Part shown: positions 32,184 to 37,823 of the stretch, piece by piece
How positions within the stretch are numbered: the first letter of the stretch is position 1
How the letters are laid out: each line of letters starts with the position of its first letter
From: CAYUFB01 sp964444125
Lineage (GTDB): Bacteria > Patescibacteriota > Dojkabacteria > B142 > JAFGMG01
Direction of reading: 5' to 3'
Length of the DNA stretch: 37,823 bases
Assembly: GCA_964444125.1 (NCBI GenBank)
Contig: CAYUFB010000010.1
Coordinates: 1 to 37,823 of the forward strand
Notes under the pieces: generated by a model
The model's input: the letters and a program-made list of their open reading frames with translations, nothing else
Database searches by the model: none
Told to the model about the DNA's origin: nothing
Position numbers and translations under genes: made by a program

Positions 32184-32912
32184 TTACGTGAACATTGCGG
32201 CTTTTGTGTTTGATTGTCTGACAACTTCATATATAACTAGTGCTGCTGCCACACTCATATTTAGTGAGTTGATTTTGCCAAACATTGGTATTTGCACTGT
32301 TTTGTCACATTTTTTAATTATAGACTCACTTAGAGATCTATCTTCTCCACCTATAATCAGCATGAGTGGTTGTCGAAGGGGAGTTTTGTATAGTTGCGTT
32401 GAATTGTCTGTTCTTTCTATTCCAACTATTTCGATACCCGCTTGAGATGCTTCTTTGATGGCTTGAAATAGTCCATAATTGGTGATAGGTATATGTTCTG
32501 TTGCTCCCATTGAGGTGCGCCTAACTTGAGGACTTAGGATTGTTTTTGGTGGCAAAATTACCCCGGTAGCTCCAGCGCATTCAGCAGTTCTAATAATTGC
32601 ACCTATGTTGTGTTCGTAGAGCGCCTCTCTTATATATATTAAAAAGGGGTTGTTGTCTTTTATTAGTGTACTAAAATTCGTTGTTTCCTCGTTTTCGATC
32701 AAAGCAATAAGCCCCTGGTGTACACCTGTTTCGCTTATGTGATCGAGCTTGCGCTTGGACACAACCTGGAAATTGATTTTTTTCTTTTTAATATTTACAA
32801 ATATCTCCTCAATTCGATCATCTTGCCTAATATTTTCTTGAATCAATATTTTTTTTATTGGGGTGTCTGCCTTAAGAGCTTCATTGATTGGATTTCTTCC
32901 CTCGATTTGCAT
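32184..32912 (-). CDS. rlmB: SpoU-family RNA 2'-O-ribose methyltransferase (RlmB-like)
   Basis: SAM-dependent knotted (SPOUT) methyltransferase; RlmB methylates a 23S rRNA guanosine ribose. 242 residues: N-terminal substrate-binding domain (IEGRNPINEAL to about residue 80) and catalytic domain with motif 1 EHNIGAIIRTAECAGATGVIL, motif 2 LMLIIGGEDRSL and motif 3 QIPMFGKINSLNMSVAAALVIYE. These fit the RlmB/TrmH subgroup, though the exact target cannot be fixed from sequence. The usual N-x-G-A arginine is present. The IS abuts its stop codon, so the protein is probably unaltered, but its original downstream region has been displaced. Confidence 0.88.
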   Translation of the reverse strand: MQIEGRNPINEALKADTPIKKILIQENIRQDDRIEEIFVNIKKKKINFQVVSKRKLDHISETGVHQGLIALIENEETTNFSTLIKDNNPFLIYIREALYEHNIGAIIRTAECAGATGVILPPKTILSPQVRRTSMGATEHIPITNYGLFQAIKEASQAGIEIVGIERTDNSTQLYKTPLRQPLMLIIGGEDRSLSESIIKKCDKTVQIPMFGKINSLNMSVAAALVIYEVVRQSNTKAAMFT

Positions 32913-32999
32913 TGAATTTTTTAAACTAATTGATAAATATTATTATGACTTTTATAAATAACTATTGTATATTTATATAGAGAAGTTTATCGCAAATAC

Positions 33000-35189
33000 A
33001 TGGATAATGCCAACGAAAAAGAGAAGAAAAGGCTAAATGTTGTTTTGTTAGATGACAATTTTATCCTTCGTCAAGCAATAAAAATATTAGTTTATAAAAT
33101 TGGTCTGACTACTGATTTGTCAGTTGATATATATACATCAGAGAACGGTATTGAGGGATTAGGTTATATTATGTTGACCAAGCCCAATATTGTGATTATC
33201 GATACAACTTTGCCAGAATATAGTGGTAGGGAATTAATTGATTATCTTACTACCAATCCAGCTTTCCTTGATAGTCAAAGAGAAATTATTGTATTAAGTC
33301 AAAAGGGTACGAATCTGGGTCTACCGGAAAACTTCCATATTGTTGATAAAACAAGTAAATACTTCCTTGTCTCTTTAAGTGGCGTAATAAAAAGCGTATT
33401 AACTGGAAAAGCAATGCCAGAAGGCGGGGATTGTTGTGGTAAATTTTTGAAATTTTTGTTATCAAAGCTAGTAACTTGGGCTAATAGAACTGACTTGATA
33501 ATGTATTATCGTTGTTCAAATAGTAATATTTTTATATCCTTTTTTGGATACGTATTTTGGTTTGTATCTCAGATAGTTACTAGTTTCTATTTTGTCTTAT
33601 TAAGAAGTTTGCTTGGAGTTGTGCAAAAGGATCAAAATCTATCTCAATACAACAAAGATCTCTCGACCTTTAGGGTCAGGTATTACCCAACAATAATTAC
33701 AATAATTATCACCTTATTGATCACCATAATTCAAGTGATTTTATTTATCACAGGTGGCATAGTTATATTAAATACCAAAATAGATAGCATCTTTGCGTCC
33801 AGCCAGGATAATACAACTATTAATTTCTTAAGCTCAGACGAGGAATCAATTTCTTTTTTCACAGAAAATATATCTTTTGATGGTGAGGGTGTAGTTCTAA
33901 ATAATAAGGAGAGTGTGTTTCATGGTCAAGTTCATGGTTTGACTCGTGAAGCAGAGTCGGATCTGCGTGAAACAAATATAGGCTATTTAGATACTTTTTT
34001 TATTATTGATAGGAGAGACCCAATAATGCTTCTTGAGGAGAGTACTATTAATACAAAATCGACTAGTCAGTCACCTTTTTATGCTTCAGGAGGTTTTGAT
34101 AAAATTACCTACCAAATCTCAAAGGATAATATTAATTGGTATCATTATAACAATCAAGATAACAATAAAGTTTGGGAAATAACTAACCTGGGCTGTGATT
34201 CGTCAAATACAATTCAAGAGATTAATTCTGGTTTAAGTGATTTGTTCTCGGGACAAAAACTCCAAAAGTTATATGTAAGGGTGTGTTTGATTTCCGAAGA
34301 ATCAAATTCAGATTTGAAACTATTTAGCTTGTCCCTGGTTAGTTCGCAAAAAAGGCCTGTTACCAATGCTGATGTGAAAGATTTGTATACAAATCGCAAA
34401 AATCTAACAATTGATGATTTGGGTGTTTCTTTTAACAGTTTGATCTATAAAGACGGCAAGCTCAGAGTAAAGGGTGAGTTAAGTCCAATACAGGCAGATC
34501 AGTTAGCGGAAGTTTCAATAAATGATGAGATTTTGTCTAAATACGAAATTCAATTATATTATGAAGATCAAGTAAAAGAAGATAGTAGATTCATTGCTTC
34601 TGCAAGGTTGCTGAGTGAAAAGGGTACGATTTCTTTTGTTATTGAACAGAAGTTCAATAAATACATTGATGGTAATTTTTTTGCAAAATTGGTAAGCAAG
34701 GATGATACATCAAAAATCTTAGCAGTATCTGCGCCTGAAAAATTAAATACTATATACACAAATACAACTGATGATGCTTCTGATTTAAAAATTGATGGTG
34801 ATTGTATGACTTTATGGCAGACATGTTCTTTAAGGGCCGCTATACAAGAAGCAAATGAATTGAAAAATCCCGCAATCATTAAGTTTAGGATACCAGTTTT
34901 TGTTGATAAAAAGATTGAAAAAGGTTTTAGAGACAAAGATCGGATGAATCAACTTAGTTCTGCGGATTTGATGCATGGTGATGATTTCTGGGTAATAAAA
35001 TTAAATTCATCATTGCCTATCATGACAAATAGAATAGCAATTGATGGGGATAGTCAAACATTGGTGATTGATTCAAACTCAAAAGGAGCAGAAATATTTA
35101 TAGATGCAGGATCGATTGAAAATTTCTCAAGTTCGGTTTTTACAGGTAAGCTTGGTTCTGTCAAGGGAGTGTATTTTGTTTTTGATTGA
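33000..35189 (+). CDS. receiver domain fused to membrane helices and an extracellular CSLREAI-type region
   Basis: 729 residues. Residues about 12-135 form a two-component receiver domain: acid pair D18-D19, phospho-acceptor D68 (VIIDTTLPEYSG), S100 at the switch position and K117 (VDK). Two membrane helices follow (about 176-203 and 229-257). The remaining 470 residues are Ser/Asn/Asp-rich and beta-like, presumably outside the cell. Near the end DGDCMTLWQTCSLRAAIQEA (C609) matches the CSLREAI-type repeat found at the head of secreted beta-helix proteins, but the protein stops about 110 residues later, so the helix would be short or truncated. The gene ends in TGA. It is divergent from rlmB; no histidine kinase is nearby. 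The function is unknown; a phosphorylation-gated surface protein is inference. Confidence 0.75.
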   Translation: MDNANEKEKKRLNVVLLDDNFILRQAIKILVYKIGLTTDLSVDIYTSENGIEGLGYIMLTKPNIVIIDTTLPEYSGRELIDYLTTNPAFLDSQREIIVLSQKGTNLGLPENFHIVDKTSKYFLVSLSGVIKSVLTGKAMPEGGDCCGKFLKFLLSKLVTWANRTDLIMYYRCSNSNIFISFFGYVFWFVSQIVTSFYFVLLRSLLGVVQKDQNLSQYNKDLSTFRVRYYPTIITIIITLLITIIQVILFITGGIVILNTKIDSIFASSQDNTTINFLSSDEESISFFTENISFDGEGVVLNNKESVFHGQVHGLTREAESDLRETNIGYLDTFFIIDRRDPIMLLEESTINTKSTSQSPFYASGGFDKITYQISKDNINWYHYNNQDNNKVWEITNLGCDSSNTIQEINSGLSDLFSGQKLQKLYVRVCLISEESNSDLKLFSLSLVSSQKRPVTNADVKDLYTNRKNLTIDDLGVSFNSLIYKDGKLRVKGELSPIQADQLAEVSINDEILSKYEIQLYYEDQVKEDSRFIASARLLSEKGTISFVIEQKFNKYIDGNFFAKLVSKDDTSKILAVSAPEKLNTIYTNTTDDASDLKIDGDCMTLWQTCSLRAAIQEANELKNPAIIKFRIPVFVDKKIEKGFRDKDRMNQLSSADLMHGDDFWVIKLNSSLPIMTNRIAIDGDSQTLVIDSNSKGAEIFIDAGSIENFSSSVFTGKLGSVKGVYFVFD

Positions 35190-35240
35190 CCTTTGCTTTA
35201 TAAAAAAGAACCGATTTACTAGTAAAATATGTATTTGTTT

Positions 35241-35249
35241 TGTTATAAT
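35241..35249 (+). promoter_or_regulatory. extended -10 promoter for a structured RNA
   Basis: TG-T-TATAAT (35241-35249), perfect extended -10; the -35 region is poor. A 12-base palindrome TTTACTAGTAAA (35214-35225) lies where an operator could sit. Predicted start at A35255. Confidence 0.6.
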
Positions 35250-35254
35250 ATCTT

Positions 35255-35430
35255 ACCTCACTAAGTAGTCTGTAAGAGCTAATTGAGTCTACAAGCAATT
35301 ATGAGGGAATCCGAAATCGTTCGAAGTCTGTGGACTTTGAATTGAGGACAACCAATTTGGTGTTCGTACTTCCCAATTAACTTACAGATGAAATGTGAGG
35401 CCTTGTTTTGGGAAACTCGAGACAAAGGGG
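35255..35430 (+). ncRNA. structured RNA, 6S-like, upstream of two tRNA-Thr genes
   Basis: About 146 bases closed by CCTCAC (35256-35261) with GTGAGG (35395-35400), then TCTGTAAG (35269-35276) with CTTACAGA (35381-35388), TAATTG (35280-35285) with CAATTA (35374-35379), and GGAA with TTCC, leaving a 20-base one-sided bubble (35286-35305). The apical part holds a 9-pair hairpin TTCGAAGTC/GACTTTGAA (about 35320-35341) and ACCA/TGGT. TAATTG can instead pair with a second CAATTA at 35296-35301, so two folds compete. The long closing helix and 5' bubble recall 6S RNA, the RNA polymerase decoy, but I cannot confirm it. A second hairpin (35401-35429) may end it. The 248 bases before the tRNAs contain no gene. 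Confidence 0.55.
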
Positions 35431-35437
35431 TTTGTTA

Positions 35438-35511
35438 GCTGGAGTAGCTCAGTTGGCCAGAGCAACGGTTTTGTAAACCGTGGGTCGTGGGTTCGAATCC
35501 CACCTCCAGCT
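35438..35511 (+). tRNA. tRNA-Thr(TGT)
   Basis: A 74-base cloverleaf: acceptor GCTGGAG/CTCCAGC, D arm GCTC/GAGC, anticodon arm ACGGT-TTTGTAA-ACCGT (TGT), T arm GTGGG-TTCGAAT-CCCAC, discriminator T. CCA is not encoded. Confidence 0.96.
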
Positions 35512-35534
35512 TTTGATTTGTCGAAATTGAGCGT

Positions 35535-35608
35535 GCTGAAGTAGCTCAGTTGGCTAGAGCATTCCCATGGTAAGGGAAAGGTCGTGGGTTCAATTCCCAC
35601 CTTCAGCT
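35535..35608 (+). tRNA. tRNA-Thr(GGT)
   Basis: A 74-base cloverleaf: acceptor GCTGAAG/CTTCAGC, anticodon arm TTCCC-ATGGTAA-GGGAA (GGT), T arm GTGGG-TTCAATT-CCCAC, discriminator T. It lies 23 bases after tRNA-Thr(TGT), with similar D and T arms, as expected of isoacceptors in one transcript. CCA is not encoded. Confidence 0.96.
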
Positions 35609-35628
35609 TATACTGTGTATTATCAATG

Positions 35629-35657
35629 TTGATTATTAACTCAAAATATAGTATTAT
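35629..35657 (+). promoter_or_regulatory. promoter of rpmB, nearly leaderless
   Basis: TTGATT (35629-35634), 17 bases, TATTAT (35652-35657), then 9 bases to the ATG. Confidence 0.6.
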
Positions 35658-35666
35658 CATAACGAA

Positions 35667-35948
35667 ATGAGAAAATGTGAAGTAACTAACAAAAAACCAA
35701 ATTTTGGAAAAACCAGAAGGCATAGAAGAGGTAGTGCTGGTGGTGTGTCTGGTGCATGGTCCAAAAAAGCTACAGCAAAAAGCAAGAAACAAGATATCAA
35801 TTTGCGAAAAGTGAGGGTTGTGGATCAGTCTGGCTCAAAGAAAACTATCACAGTCTCGATGAAGGCATACAAGAAGGCTAGACAACAGGAAGGTAGATTT
35901 AATGAAGAATTTACTCTTCAAAACTTCCAAGTACCTGCTACTAAATGA
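35667..35948 (+). CDS. rpmB: 50S ribosomal protein L28
   Basis: A 93-residue basic protein with the L28 start MRKCEVTNKKPNFGKTRRH, the NLRKVRVVDQSGSKKTITVS middle and the helix MKAYKKARQQ. L28 is usually 60-80 residues; a Gly/Ser/Ala linker (RRGSAGGVSGAWSKK) and a C-terminal tail account for the excess. The N-terminal Cys remains, but the further cysteines of zinc-type L28 are absent. It is followed by mreB after 34 bases. Confidence 0.9.
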   Translation: MRKCEVTNKKPNFGKTRRHRRGSAGGVSGAWSKKATAKSKKQDINLRKVRVVDQSGSKKTITVSMKAYKKARQQEGRFNEEFTLQNFQVPATK

Positions 35949-35982
35949 TAAAATCATCCTAAGTATATTTTTATAATAGTTT

Positions 35983-37041
35983 ATGGCTAGAATATCTAAT
36001 GGTTTCTGGAATCTAGTTACCCATGATATTGGTATCGATCTAGGTACAGCTAATACTATGGTCTCTGTGAAGGGTCATGGAATAATCATTTCAGAACCAT
36101 CTGTGGTGGCTGTAAACAAAAATACAAAACAAGTAATGGCAGTTGGTTCAGAGGCAAGAAGAATGATAGGAAGGACACCTTCGAATATCGTTGCTGTAAG
36201 ACCATTGAAAGATGGTGTTATCTCTGACTTTGATAGCACTGAAGCAATGATTAGGTATTTTATTCGCAAAGTTCATAAAGATTATCCCAGACTTCTTTCA
36301 GTCCCTAAGCCTAGGGTAGTGATTGGTGTACCATCAAAGATAACTGAGGTGGAAGGAAGAGCTGTTGTTGACGCAGCTTTATCTGCGGGTGCAAGAAAAG
36401 CATATATCATTGAGGAACCAATGGCTGCAGCGATAGGCTCGAGAATTCCTATTGAAGACGCTTCAGGGTCTATGATTATCGATATTGGTGGCGGTACTAC
36501 AGATATTGCAATAATTTCCTTAGGCGGTATTGTAGTAGATAATACTATTCGAATAGCAGGTGATGAGATTGACCAAGAGATAGTTAATTACGCTAGGCAT
36601 AAATATAATATTGCCATAGGAGAAAAAATGGCAGAAGATATAAAAATAGCGATTGGGTCAGCGTATCCTCGCAAAAAAGAAACTGAAGCACAGGTAAAAG
36701 GTAGGGACTTGATAACTGGTCTTCCAAAAGTTGTAACCGTCACAAGTGTAGAAATTAGAGAAGCTACAGTCAAGGTGCTTGAAAAGATCGCGGAGGCAAC
36801 AAGAGAGGCATTGGAGCAATCGCCACCAGAAATACTATCGGATTTATTAGAAAGAGGTATTACTTTAGTCGGTGGTGGTGCGCTTCTGGAGGGTGTTGAT
36901 AAATACTTCGAAGAGAAATTGAAAACTCCAGTTATAATAGGGGAGGAACCAATGAGTGCGGTGGCCAGAGGTACTGATATATTACTATCTGAGATTGATT
37001 TGTTAGAAAAAATCCAAATAACAGGTGAAGATGCTATTTAA
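35983..37041 (+). CDS. mreB: MreB, canonical paralogue 2
   Basis: Cell-shape actin of 352 residues. It carries an N-terminal hydrophobic/aromatic extension (ISNGFWNLVTHD) suited to membrane binding, phosphate-1 IDLGTANTMV, phosphate-2 D167-I-G-G-G-T and the adenosine motif LVGGGALL, all intact. It directly precedes mreC (18 bases), the classical mre operon order. A TATAAT box only 5 bases before the ATG implies a leaderless message. Compared with the paralogue at 23661-24662 this copy has the complete catalytic loop and is the likely main filament. Confidence 0.94.
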   Translation: MARISNGFWNLVTHDIGIDLGTANTMVSVKGHGIIISEPSVVAVNKNTKQVMAVGSEARRMIGRTPSNIVAVRPLKDGVISDFDSTEAMIRYFIRKVHKDYPRLLSVPKPRVVIGVPSKITEVEGRAVVDAALSAGARKAYIIEEPMAAAIGSRIPIEDASGSMIIDIGGGTTDIAIISLGGIVVDNTIRIAGDEIDQEIVNYARHKYNIAIGEKMAEDIKIAIGSAYPRKKETEAQVKGRDLITGLPKVVTVTSVEIREATVKVLEKIAEATREALEQSPPEILSDLLERGITLVGGGALLEGVDKYFEEKLKTPVIIGEEPMSAVARGTDILLSEIDLLEKIQITGEDAI

Positions 37042-37059
37042 TAGTTTATTTATTGTTAT

Positions 37060-37823
37060 ATGAAATTTGAAGGAGAAGGTTTTATTCAAATTGTTGGAGC
37101 CCTTTTGCTTGGCTTGTTCTTTTTGATTCTATCTAGTTTAGGCGTGTTTGATTTGTTGTTGGACAAAAGTGAGAAACTTCAGTCAGGCTATAGAAGTCAA
37201 ATTGATCATCAGATCAATGGTATTAATGATAATTTGTCGGTATTTAAAGATCTGTCAAGTTTGAAAAAGCAAAGAGATGAGTATCAGTATTCTCTGATTA
37301 ATAGCCAAAACGAGGTAGCAAAATTAAAGAAACAAATTGAAGAATATGATTTATTGCAGAAGCAGACAGATTCGTTCTTTCGGCCAGACTTCCAACTACA
37401 ACCTGCAAGAATAATTCGTTACGATAGATACGCTTCAGGAGAATTTATCGTGAATCGCGGATTAGATGATGGTATTAAACAAGGAGATGTAGTAATTTTT
37501 TTAAATTATGCAATTGGAGAAGTAGTCTCGGTAAACAAAACAAACTCAACTGTAAGATCTATCTATTCAAATAAAAGCAAAATTGCCGTTAGAGATGAAG
37601 ATGGGGTGAGAGGGGTATTAGTTTTTGACAATAAAAAAGGGTTAATTGTAGAAAAAATTTCGAATGAATATAGTATAAAAACAGGAAATGAATTTTATAC
37701 ATATGGGGTAAATAGTAATTTCCCCGAAGGATTAAGTATCGGCAAATCGGACTCAAAATTATCTGAAATTGTTGATACTAGCCAGACTGTGAGTATTTCT
37801 AATCCGATTTCCTTGGAGAAATT
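37060..37823 (+). CDS. mreC: rod shape-determining protein MreC, 3' end outside window
   Basis: The frame is open from ATG 37060 to the end of the window (254 codons). MreC is a membrane-anchored scaffold linking MreB to wall enzymes. Seen here: membrane helix (about 8-30, IVGALLLGLFFLILSSLGVF), coiled coil (about 60-108) and the start of the beta-barrel MreC domain (ARIIRYDRYASGEFIVNRG, DGIKQGDVVIF). The start has no Shine-Dalgarno sequence and lies 18 bases after mreB, so it is in the same transcript. mreD and penicillin-binding protein genes might follow beyond the edge. Confidence 0.92.
   Translation, partial: MKFEGEGFIQIVGALLLGLFFLILSSLGVFDLLLDKSEKLQSGYRSQIDHQINGINDNLSVFKDLSSLKKQRDEYQYSLINSQNEVAKLKKQIEEYDLLQKQTDSFFRPDFQLQPARIIRYDRYASGEFIVNRGLDDGIKQGDVVIFLNYAIGEVVSVNKTNSTVRSIYSNKSKIAVRDEDGVRGVLVFDNKKGLIVEKISNEYSIKTGNEFYTYGVNSNFPEGLSIGKSDSKLSEIVDTSQTVSISNPISLEK

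Noticed and set aside
33000..35189. TGA recoded as Gly (as in Gracilibacteria and Absconditabacteria)
   Set aside because: Reading through the TGA at 35187 adds only a few codons before TAG, and no internal TGA occurs in the other genes.
1..37823. CRISPR array, prophage or rRNA genes
   Set aside because: No regularly spaced direct repeats, phage structural genes or 16S/23S/5S sequence seen.

Overview
The window is an AT-rich stretch (about one third G+C by eye) of a bacterial chromosome with short intergenic gaps. The standard genetic code is in use: TGA ends the response-regulator gene at 35187-35189, and the only Trp tRNA reads UGG. I infer a member of the Candidate Phyla Radiation (Patescibacteria), possibly a Dojkabacteria or Microgenomates relative. 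The reasons are the small-genome gene mix, a LeuRS with a hydrolase insertion, a competence/cell-shape core without visible biosynthesis genes, almost no Shine-Dalgarno sequences, and several genes whose -10 box sits so close to the start codon that the mRNA should be leaderless. The phylum call is inference.

Layout. 1-7130: a glycosyltransferase-like gene cut by the window edge, a small unknown gene, rpsA with its own promoter and terminator, and the clpC-radA pair. 7131-7585: a strong promoter driving an unidentified structured RNA, then a separate promoter for rho. 7586-11700: rho, a LysM/M23 wall hydrolase, a small membrane protein, a GC-rich island around tRNA-Ala, and an unknown 106-residue protein. 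11712-12906 (minus): a SIMPL-domain protein and an RRM RNA-binding protein. 13106-16980: leuS, with an alpha/beta hydrolase embedded in it, and a membrane-anchored cyclophilin. 17080-19995: comEA-comEC-ComEC metallo-hydrolase domain, a DNA-uptake operon in which ComEC is split. 20127-22035: a degenerate thymidylate-kinase-like protein and two tandem long nucleoside diphosphate kinases. Then come tRNA-Arg, a PEGA/beta-propeller membrane protein and a first mreB. 24648-27690 (minus): a seven-helix membrane protein coupled to a three-domain fusion of ATP-grasp ligase, RimB-like retropepsin and DUF1704 metallopeptidase. 27843-31207 (minus): tRNA-Trp-secE-nusG-rplK-rplA, then rplJ-rplL behind its own promoter and an apparent attenuator. 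31276-32912: an insertion sequence sitting at the stop codon of a SpoU-type methyltransferase gene. 33000-35189: a receiver-domain protein fused to a membrane anchor and an extracellular CSLREAI-type region. 35255-37823: a second structured RNA, two tRNA-Thr genes, rpmB, a second mreB and the start of mreC.

How the genes fit together. Much of the window is central information processing: ribosomal proteins S1, L1, L7/L12, L10, L11 and L28, NusG, Rho, LeuRS and five tRNAs. A second theme is the cell envelope: MreB twice, MreC, the LysM/M23 hydrolase, SecE and several single-pass membrane proteins. A third is DNA uptake and nucleotide handling (ComEA/ComEC, RadA, the TMPK-like protein and the NDKs).

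The least ordinary items are: (1) the ligase-protease-protease fusion with its 7TM partner, which looks like a peptide-tag writer and eraser in one chain; (2) the serine hydrolase with an apparently intact triad inside LeuRS; (3) the receiver domain tied to an extracellular domain in one membrane protein; (4) two unnamed structured RNAs with good promoters; (5) an attenuator in front of rplJ; (6) an IS whose transposase stop codon and the interrupted gene's stop codon are both the same TAA.
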